Source of the DNA: Pseudomonas putida
GTDB taxonomy: Bacteria > Pseudomonadota > Gammaproteobacteria > Pseudomonadales > Pseudomonadaceae
Assembly (NCBI RefSeq): GCF_028682455.1
Contig: NZ_JANHLD010000001.1
Span: 1,523,501 to 1,587,500, forward strand
DNA: 64,000 bases
Direction: 5' to 3'
How positions within the stretch are numbered: the first letter of the stretch is position 1; the number at the start of each line of letters is the position of its first letter. Below, piece by piece: positions 51,881-61,722 of this stretch. The notes under the pieces were generated by a model. The model saw only the letters and a program-made list of their open reading frames with translations, made no database searches and had not been told where the DNA came from. Made by a program: the position numbers and the translations under genes.

Positions 51881-52153
51881 TCAATTATTTTTTCTCGGGG
51901 TCTTGGCATCCAGTTGTTGGTTGAGCGCTTCCTTGCGTTCAGGGGGAATGTCGTTCCAGTGCATGTCGAGCAGGGCACCTTCGATTGCGTAGAGCAGCAC
52001 CTTCGAGGCCCGGAAGCCGCGGGTGCGTACGGCCTGGTAGGCATTCACCGCGCCAAGCCGACGAAGATCCGAAGCACTGTGGATACCGACCGCATGCAGC
52101 CACTGCGCAGAAGTCTTGCCAAGATTTTTCAGATGCTGGAGTTCATCGTTCAT
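51881..52153 (-). CDS. TfoX C-terminal domain protein
   Basis: 90 residues from ATG 52153 behind a perfect AAGGAGG. The whole protein is a TfoX/Sxy C-terminal helix-hairpin-helix domain: LKNLGKTSAQWLHAVGIHSASDLRRLGAVNAYQAVR (about 6-41). The N-terminal domain of full-length competence regulators is missing. A DNA-binding role is possible but not shown. It is upstream of prrF on the same strand, but prrF has its own promoter. Confidence 0.88.
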   Translation of the reverse strand: MNDELQHLKNLGKTSAQWLHAVGIHSASDLRRLGAVNAYQAVRTRGFRASKVLLYAIEGALLDMHWNDIPPERKEALNQQLDAKTPRKNN

Positions 52154-52311
52154 CAAGCCTCCTTGCGACGGCTGAACGGTCTTGAGAGGGAATCGCTGGC
52201 AGGTCAATGAGCAGTGTAGCGGCACTTCCAGAATACGCGGCGTTTTGCCATCGGGTGCCGACGGGTAGCCACAAACGCCCCGCCAGGCCACGCCCGGCGG
52301 GGCGTTCAGGG

Positions 52312-52659
52312 TTACGAGCGAGTGCGATAGCGCAGCCGTGTGCCGAAATTGACCGACATGAGAATCTCGTCGGCGCTCAGTTCGCTGGGGAAGTAGGTGC
52401 CGGAAATTTGCGCATGAGCCAGGCTCGCACCTTCCAGGCCGTTATGGCGAAGGTCCAGCCCGCGCAGGTCGGCGGCGCGAAAATAGGCATCGCTGAAGTC
52501 GATGCCAGTGGTGTCCAGTTCGCGCAGGTCCAGCCCCCGAAAGTCACCGCCACGAAAGTCGATGCTGGCGTCCTTGGGCTTCTCGCGGTTGAAGTGGGCG
52601 ATCTGTTCGTCATGCACCAGCGCATACAGCGCGCTGTCCAATTGCCGTGGCTGATTCAT
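52312..52659 (-). CDS. Pentapeptide-repeat protein
   Basis: 115 residues. Pentapeptide-like A(D/N)LxX repeats run from about residue 33 to 92 (IDFRGGDFRGLDLRELDTTG, AADLRGLDLRHNGLEGASL), predicting a short right-handed beta-helix. A conserved-looking tail SADEILMSVNFGTRLRYR follows. Not long enough to resemble Qnr. No known partner. It stands alone between the TfoX-C gene and the ATPase gene. Confidence 0.85.
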   Translation of the reverse strand: MNQPRQLDSALYALVHDEQIAHFNREKPKDASIDFRGGDFRGLDLRELDTTGIDFSDAYFRAADLRGLDLRHNGLEGASLAHAQISGTYFPSELSADEILMSVNFGTRLRYRTRS

Positions 52660-52763
52660 GAAGGCGCCTCCCTGTGGAACTCGATGATGACACTATAGTG
52701 CCATCATCGTGGAGGCGTTCGGGTTCAAGCGTGAAGTGTCGACTGCTTCACGCTTGGGGAGGG

Positions 52764-54326
52764 TCAGAGCCCTGGCAGGCGCTGGCGGATCTGCTTGACC
52801 AGCAGGTCGAGGCTGCCGCTTTCGTTGGTTTCCACCCGCTTGCTCTGCAGTACTTCTTCGGCGCTGAGCGGATCGCGGCTGATTTGCTGAGCCTTGATCA
52901 CCTCCAGGGTGGCATCCGATGGGTCGTTCTTGTCAGTCTGGCGCTGGGCCAGCCAGCTGGCAATGACCGCCTCCGGAGCATTGCAGTCCAGGATCAGGAA
53001 CGGCACGCCGGTCTCGCTGGCGACACCGGCGGCAGCCTGACGCTGGGCCTGCTTGAGGTAGGTGGCGTCGATGACAACCGGGAACCCGGCGCGCAGGATG
53101 GTTTCGGCCAGTTGGTGCAGGCGCTGGTAGGTGGCCTGGTTGGCGTCTTCACTGTAGATGCCTGTCTGCAGTTGACCTGCGCTGGCGCTGGCCTGCTCAC
53201 CGAACATGCGCTTGCGCTCTACATCCGAACGCAGGCGGATAGCCCCCAGGGCGTCGACCAGGCGCATGGCCACGTGGCTCTTGCCCACGGCAGAAACGCC
53301 ATGGGTGATCGCCAGGAAACGCGATGGAATGGCGCTGTAGCTTTCAGCCAGGTTGGCATAGTTGCGGTAGGTGCGCAGGGTGGTGGCGCGCTGCACCGCA
53401 TCGGCGTTGGCCGGCATGCTGAACAGGGCAACCTTGGCCCGTACCAGCGCCCGGTAAGCCTTGTAGAAGTTCAGCAGTTCGAGGCCGGCATAGTCGCCGG
53501 TGAGTTCCAGGTACTGGCTGATGAAGCGGCGCGATAGCGACTTCAGGCCCCGGTCTTCCAGGTCCATGGCCAGGAAGGCGGTGTCGGCATAGACATCGGT
53601 CAGGCGGAACGGCTCGTTGAACTCGATGCAGTCGAAGATCACCACCTTGCCGTCGATCAGGGTGGCATTGCCCAGGTGGATGTCGCCGTGGCACTCACGA
53701 ATGAAGCCTTCGGCCTTGCGCGTTTCGAGCAAGCTGTGCAGGCGCTTGAAACTATCCTGGGCCCAGGCTTGCAATGCGTCGAGCTGTTGCAGGTCGGCCT
53801 TGTCGGAAAGGAACGGGCGGATCTGCTCGAAGTTCTGCTCCACCGGCGCCATGACGCTGTCAGGAGTACCCAATGGGTGCTCGACAGCCACTTTTGGCGC
53901 CTGCAGGTGAAATTCGGCAATCTGCCGGGCCATCTGGTCGATGTGCTCGGCAGTCAGTTCGCCGTTTGCCTGCAGGGTGCTGAGCATCTGGTCCTGTGGG
54001 AACTGGCGCATCTTGATTGCGTACTCGATAGGCTCGCCATCGCCGGCCAGCTGTGGCGCTTCGGCGCTACCGGTAATCGGCAGCACTTCCAGGTACAGGC
54101 CCTCGGTCAGGCGTTGGTTCAGGCGCAGTTCCTCGGCGCAGAAGTGCTTGCGTGCGGACAGTTCGGTGAAGTCCAGGAAACCGAAATTCATCGGCTTCTT
54201 GATCTTGTAGGCATAGTCGCCCGTCAGGAGCACCCAGGAAATGTGAGTTTCGATCACCTGGAATTGCTTGACCGGATGGGGAAACAGGGCGGGGTTTTGC
54301 AACGCGGTGATCAAGGCTTGGCTCAC
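52764..54326 (-). CDS. Fused aminoglycoside-phosphotransferase-like / P-loop kinase protein
   Basis: 520 residues in two parts. The N-terminal 330 resemble the APH/choline-kinase fold: ECHGDIHLGNATLIDGKVVIFDCIEF (about 209-234) holds the HGDxHxxN catalytic loop and the metal-binding Asp. The C-terminal 180 form a zeta-toxin/gluconate-kinase-like P-loop domain with THGVSAVGKSHVAMRL (Walker A, about 340-355), RLRSDVERKR and VVIDATYLKQAQR. Such fusions are widespread in proteobacteria, but the substrate is unknown. Divergent from mrcB. Confidence 0.85.
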   Translation of the reverse strand: MSQALITALQNPALFPHPVKQFQVIETHISWVLLTGDYAYKIKKPMNFGFLDFTELSARKHFCAEELRLNQRLTEGLYLEVLPITGSAEAPQLAGDGEPIEYAIKMRQFPQDQMLSTLQANGELTAEHIDQMARQIAEFHLQAPKVAVEHPLGTPDSVMAPVEQNFEQIRPFLSDKADLQQLDALQAWAQDSFKRLHSLLETRKAEGFIRECHGDIHLGNATLIDGKVVIFDCIEFNEPFRLTDVYADTAFLAMDLEDRGLKSLSRRFISQYLELTGDYAGLELLNFYKAYRALVRAKVALFSMPANADAVQRATTLRTYRNYANLAESYSAIPSRFLAITHGVSAVGKSHVAMRLVDALGAIRLRSDVERKRMFGEQASASAGQLQTGIYSEDANQATYQRLHQLAETILRAGFPVVIDATYLKQAQRQAAAGVASETGVPFLILDCNAPEAVIASWLAQRQTDKNDPSDATLEVIKAQQISRDPLSAEEVLQSKRVETNESGSLDLLVKQIRQRLPGL

Positions 54327-54443
54327 GGGCGATCCTTAGGGGTCGTGGAGATTCGAATCGGCCATTATGGCGGCAAGCGAGGCTGGTGCAAACCGCCGGA
54401 GGGCGCCTGTCGACGATCAATAAAGTGCGTATAATCCGCCGCC

Positions 54444-56765
54444 ATGACTCGTACCCGATCCCCCCGTACCCCGAAAAAACGCCCGTCTGGCCGCTCTAGC
54501 GCCTGGCTGGGCTGGGCCATCAAGCTCAGTCTGGTTGGCCTTGTGGTGCTGGCCGGCTTCGCCATTTACCTCGATGCTGTGGTCCAGGAGAAATTCTCTG
54601 GCAAGCGCTGGACCATCCCGGCCAAGGTATATGCCCGGCCGTTGGAGCTGTTCGTCGGGCAGAAGCTCAGCAAGAGCGATTTTCTCATTGAACTCGATGC
54701 CCTGGGTTATCGCCGCGAGAGCGTCGCCAACGGCCCGGGTGCCGCTGCCGTCAGCGGCAATACCGTTGACCTGAACACCCGCGGCTTCCAATTCTATGAG
54801 GGCATGGAGCAGGCGCAGGCAGTGCGCGTGCGTTTCTCCGGCGACTATGTGGCGGGCCTGAGCGGCGCCAACGGTTCCAAACTTGATGTGGTACGACTGG
54901 AGCCGTTGCTGATTGGTGGCCTGTACCCCAAGAACCTGGAGGACCGGATCCTGATCAAGCTCGACCAGGTGCCGCCGTACCTTCTCGAAACCCTGGTCGC
55001 CGTCGAAGACCGCGACTTCTACAGTCACTTCGGCGTCTCCCCCAAGTCGATTGCCCGGGCTGTCTGGGTCAACACTTCGTCGGGTGCCATGCGCCAGGGC
55101 GGTAGTACCCTGACCCAGCAGTTGGTCAAGAACTTCTACCTGACCAATGAACGCAGCCTCAGTCGCAAGCTCACCGAAGCGATGATGGCCTTGCTGCTGG
55201 AACTGCACTACGACAAGCGCGAAATTCTCGAGGCGTACCTCAACGAGGTATTCGTCGGCCAGGATGGCCAGCGCGCGGTGCACGGTTTCGGCCTGGCCAG
55301 CCAGTTCTTCTTCAGTCAGCCGCTGTCTGAACTGAAACTGCATCAGGTGGCGTTGCTGGTGGGCATGGTCAAGGGGCCGTCCTACTACAACCCGCGTCGT
55401 TATCCGGAGCGCGCCACCGTGCGACGCAACCTGGTGCTCGACTTGCTGGCCGAGCAGGGCGTCGCGACACCAGAGGCGGTCGCCGCCGCGAAGAAGATGC
55501 CGCTGGGCGTGACCAAGCGCGGCAGCCTGGCCGACAGTTCTTTCCCGGGGTTTCTTGACCTTGTGAAGCGTCAGCTGCGCCAGGACTACCGTGACGAAGA
55601 CTTGACCGAAGAAGGCCTGCGTATCTTCACCAGTTTCGACCCGATCCTGCAGATGAAGTCCGAAGCGGCGATGTCCGAGACCTTCAAGCGTCTCGCCGGA
55701 CGCAAAGGTGCCGATGAAGTCGAAGCCGCAATGGTGGTGACCAACCCGGAAACCGGTGAGGTGCAGGCACTGATCGGCAGTCGCCAGGCAGGCTTTGCCG
55801 GATTCAACCGTGCCATTGATGCCGTGCGGCCGATCGGTTCGTTGGTCAAGCCGGCGGTCTACCTGACCGCCCTGGAAAAGCCGAGCAAATACACCCTGAC
55901 CACCTGGGTCCAGGACGAGCCATTTGCAGTCAAGGGCGGCGACGGCCAGGTCTGGCGGCCACAGAACTATGATCGCCGCTCCCACGGCACCATTTATCTG
56001 TATCAAGGCCTGGCGAACTCCTACAACCTTTCGACGGCCAAGCTGGGCCTGGAACTGGGCGTGCCGAATGTGCTCAAAACTATTGGGCGTCTGGGTGTGA
56101 GCGTCGACTGGCCCGCATTCCCGTCGATGCTGCTCGGTGCCGGTGGCATGTCGCCGATGCAGGTGGCGACCATGTACCAGACCCTGGCCAATGGCGGCTT
56201 CAATACGCCGATGCGCGGCATCCGCAGTGTGTTGACTGCCGAAGGCGAGCCGCTCAAGCGATACCCGTTCCAGATCCAGCAGACCTTCGATCCGGGGGCT
56301 ATCTATCTGGTGCAGAACGCCATGCAGCGGGTGATGCGCGAAGGCACTGGGCGTTCGGTCTACAGCGTGCTGCCAAGCTCCCTGACCCTGGCGGGCAAGA
56401 CCGGTACCAGTAACGATTCTCGCGACAGCTGGTTCGCAGGGTTCAGCCAGGACTTGCTGGCGGTGGTCTGGCTGGGCCGCGACGATAACGGCAAGACGCC
56501 GTTCACCGGCGCCACCGGTGCCCTGCAGGTATGGACCAGTTTCATGCGCAAGGCCGACCCGCTACCGCTGGACATGCCATTGCCAGACAACGTGGTTCAG
56601 GCGTGGGTCGATCCACACACCGGGCAAGGTTCCGATGCCAGTTGCCCGGGCGCAGTACAGATGCCGTATATTCGCGGCAGTGAGCCCCCTGCCGGCGCCG
56701 CCTGTGGTGGCACGCAGGATCCCGCCGAGTCCGTGATGGACTGGGTCAAGGGCTGGATGAACTAA
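54444..56765 (+). CDS. mrcB: Penicillin-binding protein 1B (bifunctional peptidoglycan synthase)
   Basis: Polymerises and cross-links peptidoglycan in the periplasm. 773 residues. A basic cytoplasmic N-terminus is followed by one TM (about 25-48) and a UB2H-like domain (about 60-150). The GT51 domain has the catalytic Glu in VAVEDRDFYSHFG (about 190) and RQGGSTLTQQLVKNFYL. The transpeptidase has SxxK in RPIGSLVKPAVYL (about 470), SYN in GLANSYNLSTAKLG and KTGT (about 652). The outer-membrane activator gene lpoP follows 20 bases downstream. Confidence 0.97.
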   Translation: MTRTRSPRTPKKRPSGRSSAWLGWAIKLSLVGLVVLAGFAIYLDAVVQEKFSGKRWTIPAKVYARPLELFVGQKLSKSDFLIELDALGYRRESVANGPGAAAVSGNTVDLNTRGFQFYEGMEQAQAVRVRFSGDYVAGLSGANGSKLDVVRLEPLLIGGLYPKNLEDRILIKLDQVPPYLLETLVAVEDRDFYSHFGVSPKSIARAVWVNTSSGAMRQGGSTLTQQLVKNFYLTNERSLSRKLTEAMMALLLELHYDKREILEAYLNEVFVGQDGQRAVHGFGLASQFFFSQPLSELKLHQVALLVGMVKGPSYYNPRRYPERATVRRNLVLDLLAEQGVATPEAVAAAKKMPLGVTKRGSLADSSFPGFLDLVKRQLRQDYRDEDLTEEGLRIFTSFDPILQMKSEAAMSETFKRLAGRKGADEVEAAMVVTNPETGEVQALIGSRQAGFAGFNRAIDAVRPIGSLVKPAVYLTALEKPSKYTLTTWVQDEPFAVKGGDGQVWRPQNYDRRSHGTIYLYQGLANSYNLSTAKLGLELGVPNVLKTIGRLGVSVDWPAFPSMLLGAGGMSPMQVATMYQTLANGGFNTPMRGIRSVLTAEGEPLKRYPFQIQQTFDPGAIYLVQNAMQRVMREGTGRSVYSVLPSSLTLAGKTGTSNDSRDSWFAGFSQDLLAVVWLGRDDNGKTPFTGATGALQVWTSFMRKADPLPLDMPLPDNVVQAWVDPHTGQGSDASCPGAVQMPYIRGSEPPAGAACGGTQDPAESVMDWVKGWMN

Positions 56766-56785
56766 GCAGGCAAAGAGGGTGTGAA

Positions 56786-57538
56786 GTGAACAAGTGGTGG
56801 ATTCCTGCCTTGACGGCACTGGCTTTGCTCAACGGTTGCGCCAGCGTACAGCGTGGCTCAATTCCTGTGGTCGATTCGAGCACTCGCGTCTCCAACAGTG
56901 ATCGTGTATCAGCCTCACGGGGTGCCCAGGTCAATGCGGGCACCCGCCAGGCCCAGGCTGTCCCTCAGGACTCCGGTGTCACCGTGATGGTCCCGCAAGG
57001 AGCGGGCGCAGCACCGATCCAGACGTTCCCGGCCTCGACGGCGGCTGCACCGATCTCGACCGGTCCGATTACGCCGGGCCCGGTGAGTTCGGCGCCTTAC
57101 ACCAGTGGTTCGGCGAACGCGGGCAGTTACACCCTGCCAAGCACGGCGCCCAGCGCTCCGAGCGGAATTCCGCGTAGCGGGGCAACCAGTGGTGGCCTGT
57201 CGGCTGACGAGCAACTCGATGGCCCCGTGCTGGCGCTGTTGACTACCGCCCAGCAACAGCAGGGCAGTGGCGACTACAACGGTGCCTCGTCAAGCCTTGA
57301 GCGTGCCCAGCGCATTGCCCCTCGCGAGCCGCAGGTGCTCTATCGCCTGGCTCAGGTCCGCCTGGCCCAAGGGGATGCAGCCCAGTCGGAGCAACTGGCT
57401 CGACGCGCGCTGACCTATGCCAACGGCCGTCCAGACCTGCAGGCGGGGCTGTGGAACATCATTGCCCAGGCACGCGATAAGCAGGGCGACTCGGCAGGCG
57501 CGGCGCTGGCGCGGCAGAAAGCTCAGGTCAACCTGTAA
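56786..57538 (+). CDS. lpoP: Outer-membrane lipoprotein LpoP, PBP1b activator (TPR)
   Basis: 250 residues. The lipoprotein signal ends in the lipobox LLNGC (Cys about 18). A long low-complexity Ser/Thr/Pro/Gly stretch (about 60-145) is suited to span the periplasm. TPR-like helices follow at about 150-250 (LLTTAQQQQGSGDYNGASSSLERAQRIAPREPQVLYRLAQVRLAQGD). Position directly behind mrcB and architecture match LpoP of P. aeruginosa, which activates PBP1b there. The start is GTG-free ATG 56786. It overlaps yqcC by one base. Confidence 0.9.
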   Translation: MNKWWIPALTALALLNGCASVQRGSIPVVDSSTRVSNSDRVSASRGAQVNAGTRQAQAVPQDSGVTVMVPQGAGAAPIQTFPASTAAAPISTGPITPGPVSSAPYTSGSANAGSYTLPSTAPSAPSGIPRSGATSGGLSADEQLDGPVLALLTTAQQQQGSGDYNGASSSLERAQRIAPREPQVLYRLAQVRLAQGDAAQSEQLARRALTYANGRPDLQAGLWNIIAQARDKQGDSAGAALARQKAQVNL

Positions 57539-57867
57539 TGGATCCGCGCATTCTGGATATCGCAGATCACCTGCTGCTCATCGAGCACGAGCTACATGCC
57601 CAGGGCTGGTGGAGTGACGTTGCCCCCACCGCCCAGGCGTTGGCGAGCACGGTGCCGTTTGCCGTCGACAGCATGAGCTTCGATCAGTGGTTGCAATGGA
57701 TCTTCCTGCCGAGAATGAAAGAGATTCTCGAAAAGGGCCTGCCGCTGCCAAACGCTTCTGGCATCCTGGTCATGGCTGAAACGGTATACGTAGACCGCCC
57801 GGAGGAAAGTCGCGAGCTGCGCAGGCTACTAGCAGAATTTGACCAATTGATTAGTCCATCTGCCTGA
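57538..57867 (+). CDS. yqcC: YqcC family protein
   Basis: 109 residues, small and acidic, with helical signatures of the DUF446/YqcC family: LLLIEHELHAQGWW, FAVDSMSFDQWLQWIFLPRM (about 41-60) and LVMAETVYVDRPEE. No enzyme motif. In E. coli yqcC neighbours truC; here it is coupled to lpoP by a TAATG overlap. Function unknown. A terminator follows. Confidence 0.9.
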   Translation: MDPRILDIADHLLLIEHELHAQGWWSDVAPTAQALASTVPFAVDSMSFDQWLQWIFLPRMKEILEKGLPLPNASGILVMAETVYVDRPEESRELRRLLAEFDQLISPSA

Positions 57868-57888
57868 ATTTCCCTCTTTTACCCCTTG

Positions 57889-57912
57889 GAGCCACAGATT
57901 GTGGCTCTTTTT
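57889..57912 (+). terminator. Terminator after yqcC
   Basis: GAGCCACA (57889-57896), loop GAT, TGTGGCTC (57900-57907), then TTTTTC. Ends the mrcB-lpoP-yqcC unit. Confidence 0.85.
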
Positions 57913-58289
57913 CTTTGTAATGTTTGTTTTTCTGCTGCAGCTATTGGCATTAATGGTGGCTGTTGATCGTCCTTTGGAAAAATTGGCAATAATTTTTCTT
58001 GACTTGCGCGCGCCGAATCACAAGAATCCAGATTCCGCTGTAGAGGGACTGCCAGAAGCAGACCCGCTAAGCAGATCATGAGGCGCACACCCGCGCCGAC
58101 CTGTTACACCCCGCAACGCGTTACCTCGCGCTGGGTGGGAAAACCCCGCAACACTTTGGGGCGCTCCCAATACTTGCTCAGTCAGTGCTGACGTAGTCGG
58201 CGATTCCGTCGCTCATGCTCTGCTTGGCAGTAAACCTATTAAGACCCGTCCACCGTGGGCGGTATTCTGGCGTTTTAGAGGTGAACAAC
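57913..58289 (+). promoter_or_regulatory. Intergenic region with candidate ilvI promoter and long leader
   Basis: No convincing gene in these 377 bases. TTGACT (57999-58004), 17 bases, AAGAAT (58022-58027) is a plausible promoter, giving a leader of about 255 bases before ilvI. The leader has GC-rich segments able to pair (CCCC near 58143, GGGG near 58156) and CCGTCCAC/GTGGGCGG around 58247-58263. A short ORF at 58078-58191 has no run of branched-chain codons. A coding extension in frame with ilvI (58215-58289) is Leu/Val-rich; see findings. Confidence 0.4.
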
Positions 58290-60014
58290 GTGGAGCTTTT
58301 ATCTGGCGCTGAGATGGTCGTCCGCTTTTTGCGTGACGAAGGCGTTAAGCACATCTACGGGTACCCTGGTGGTGCTCTCCTGCATGTTTACGATGCCCTG
58401 TTCAAAGAACCGGAAGTCAATCACATCCTGGTTCGTCACGAGCAGGCCGCTACCCATATGGCGGACGGTTATGCCCGTGCCACCGGCAAGGCCGGTGTGG
58501 TACTGGTGACCTCGGGTCCTGGTGCGACCAATGCCATCACCGGCATTGCCACCGCGTACATGGACTCCATTCCGATGGTGATTCTCTCTGGCCAGGTGCC
58601 CAGCACCATGGTCGGTACCGATGCCTTCCAGGAAACCGACATGATCGGTATCTCCCGGCCGATCGTGAAGCACAGCTTCATGATCAAGCATGCATCGGAA
58701 ATCCCGGAAGTCCTGAAAAAAGCGTTCTACCTGGCTCAATCCGGCCGTCCAGGCCCGGTTGTCGTCGACATCCCGAAAGACATGACCAACCCGGCGGAAA
58801 AGTTCGAATACGTCTACCCCAAAAAGGTCAAGATGCGTTCCTACAGCCCGGCTGTTCGTGGTCATTCGGGGCAGATCCGCAAGGCTGCCGAAATGCTCCT
58901 GGCCGCCAAGCGCCCAGTGGTTTATGCCGGTGGCGGCGTGATTCTCGGCGGCGGCTCCGAAGCCCTGACCGAGATCGCCCAGATGCTCAACCTGCCGGTC
59001 ACCAACACTCTGATGGGGTTGGGGGGCTATCCGGGTACCGATCGCCAGTTCCTCGGCATGCTCGGCATGCACGGCAGCTATACCGCCAACCTGGCCATGC
59101 ATCATGCCGACGTGATTTTTGCTGTCGGTGCGCGTTTTGACGATCGCGTGGTCAACGGTCCGGCAAAGTTCTGCCCGAACGCCAAAGTTATCCACATCGA
59201 CATCGACCCGGCGTCGATCTCCAAGACCATCAAGGCCGACGTACCGATTGTCGGTCCGGTCGACAGCGTCTTGACCGAAATGGTCGCGACCTTGCGCGAA
59301 ATCGGCGAGCAGCCTGAAAAGGCGGCCATCGATGCGTGGTGGAAACAGATCGAAGAGTGGCGTGGTGATCGCGACATGTTCCCTTACAACAAGGGCGATG
59401 GCAGCGTAATCAAGCCGCAGACGGTGATCGAAACCCTGTGCGAAGTGACCAAAGGCGATGCTTTCGTCACCTCCGACGTGGGCCAGCACCAGATGTTCGC
59501 GGCGCAGTACTACCGCTTCAACAAACCCAATCGCTGGATCAACTCCGGCGGCCTGGGCACCATGGGCTTCGGTTTCCCGGCGGCCATGGGCATCAAGCTG
59601 AACTTCCCGGACCAGGACGTTGCCTGTGTTACCGGCGAGGGCAGCATCCAGATGAACATCCAGGAACTGTCGACCTGCCTGCAGTACGACCTGCCGGTTA
59701 AGATCGTCAACCTGAACAACGGTGTATTGGGTATGGTCCGCCAATGGCAGGACATGTCCTACAACAGCCGTCACTCGCACTCCTATATGGAGTCGCTGCC
59801 TGACTTCGTCAAATTGGCTGAAGCCTATGGCCACGTGGGCATTCGCATCACCAGTCTGAAGGACCTCAAGCCCAAGCTCGAGGAGGCGTTCGCCATGAAG
59901 GACCGCCTGGTGTTCATCGACATCCAGGTCGACAACAGCGAACACGTCTACCCGATGCAGATCAAAGACGGTTCCATGCGCGACATGTGGCTGAGCAAGA
60001 CGGAGCGTACCTAA
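58290..60014 (+). CDS. ilvI: Acetolactate synthase large subunit
   Basis: First common step of valine, leucine and isoleucine synthesis. 574 residues from GTG 58290 ([13 protein letters not shown]), with AGAGG at 58277-58281; GTG 58281 and ATG 58215 are possible longer starts in the same frame. The TPP-dependent fold has [15 protein letters not shown], the catalytic Glu in [15 protein letters not shown] (about 49), FQETDMIG and the TPP/Mg loop [12 protein letters not shown]...[14 protein letters not shown] (about 450-490). ilvH starts 2 bases after the stop. Confidence 0.96.
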   Translation: MELLSGAEMVVRFLRDEGVKHIYGYPGGALLHVYDALFKEPEVNHILVRHEQAATHMADGYARATGKAGVVLVTSGPGATNAITGIATAYMDSIPMVILSGQVPSTMVGTDAFQETDMIGISRPIVKHSFMIKHASEIPEVLKKAFYLAQSGRPGPVVVDIPKDMTNPAEKFEYVYPKKVKMRSYSPAVRGHSGQIRKAAEMLLAAKRPVVYAGGGVILGGGSEALTEIAQMLNLPVTNTLMGLGGYPGTDRQFLGMLGMHGSYTANLAMHHADVIFAVGARFDDRVVNGPAKFCPNAKVIHIDIDPASISKTIKADVPIVGPVDSVLTEMVATLREIGEQPEKAAIDAWWKQIEEWRGDRDMFPYNKGDGSVIKPQTVIETLCEVTKGDAFVTSDVGQHQMFAAQYYRFNKPNRWINSGGLGTMGFGFPAAMGIKLNFPDQDVACVTGEGSIQMNIQELSTCLQYDLPVKIVNLNNGVLGMVRQWQDMSYNSRHSHSYMESLPDFVKLAEAYGHVGIRITSLKDLKPKLEEAFAMKDRLVFIDIQVDNSEHVYPMQIKDGSMRDMWLSKTERT

Positions 60015-60016
60015 TC

Positions 60017-60508
60017 ATGCGGCACATTATTTCCCTGCTGTTGGAAAACGAACCCGGTGCCTTGTCTCGCGTGGTGGGTCTGTTCTCGCAGCGTAACTAC
60101 AACATCGAAAGCCTGACCGTAGCGCCGACCGAAGACCCGACCCTGTCGCGTCTGACGTTGACCACGGTCGGTCATGATGAGGTGATCGAGCAGATCACCA
60201 AAAACCTGAACAAGCTGGTTGAAGTCGTGAAGCTTGTCGACCTCTCGGAAAGCGCGCATATCGAACGTGAGTTGATGCTGGTAAAGGTCAAGGCCACGGG
60301 CGCACAGCGTGCCGAGATCAAGCGCACCACGGATATCTACCGTGGGCAGATCGTCGATGTCAGCAGCAGCGTCTACACCGTCCAGCTGACTGGCGCCAGC
60401 GACAAGCTTGACAGCTTCATTCAGGCAATCGGTACCGCGTCCATTCTCGAAACAGTGCGCAGTGGCGTCACCGGCATTGCCCGTGGCGACAAAGTGCTCA
60501 GCATCTAA
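60017..60508 (+). CDS. ilvH: Acetolactate synthase small (regulatory) subunit
   Basis: Activates IlvI and confers valine feedback inhibition. 163 residues from ATG 60017 (MRHIISLLLENEPGALSRVV). An N-terminal ACT domain (1-76) has GLFSQRNYNIESLTVAPTED, and a C-terminal domain ends the protein (about 85-163). The start is 2 bases after ilvI; the upstream frame to 59987 is inside ilvI. ilvC follows after 51 bases. Confidence 0.97.
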   Translation: MRHIISLLLENEPGALSRVVGLFSQRNYNIESLTVAPTEDPTLSRLTLTTVGHDEVIEQITKNLNKLVEVVKLVDLSESAHIERELMLVKVKATGAQRAEIKRTTDIYRGQIVDVSSSVYTVQLTGASDKLDSFIQAIGTASILETVRSGVTGIARGDKVLSI

Positions 60509-61576
<1,068 letters not shown>

Positions 61577-61594
61577 TTCTGGCTTGATGCGATG

Positions 61595-61620
61595 AAAACG
61601 CGGCTTCGGCCGCGTTTTTT
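61595..61620 (+). terminator. Terminator of ilvC
   Basis: AAAACGCGGC (61595-61604), loop TTCG, GCCGCGTTTT (61609-61618), then TT. A UNCG-type tetraloop on a 10-bp stem. Confidence 0.92.
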
Positions 61621-61722
61621 CGTTTAGGCGGTCAGCATCTGGTATAAAGCTTCATCGTCTGCCGGTGAACCCTCGTCGCAGACCTCTGTCGAAACTTTCC
61701 ACACCGTTGCAAGGTAATGTCA

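Noticed and set aside
57899..58081. 60-codon hydrophobic ORF after yqcC
   Set aside because: It begins inside the yqcC terminator and its hydrophobic start comes from the T run; no ribosome-binding site.
58078..58191. 37-codon ORF as an ilv attenuator peptide
   Set aside because: It has Arg, Pro and Thr but no run of Ile, Leu or Val codons, and no ribosome-binding site.
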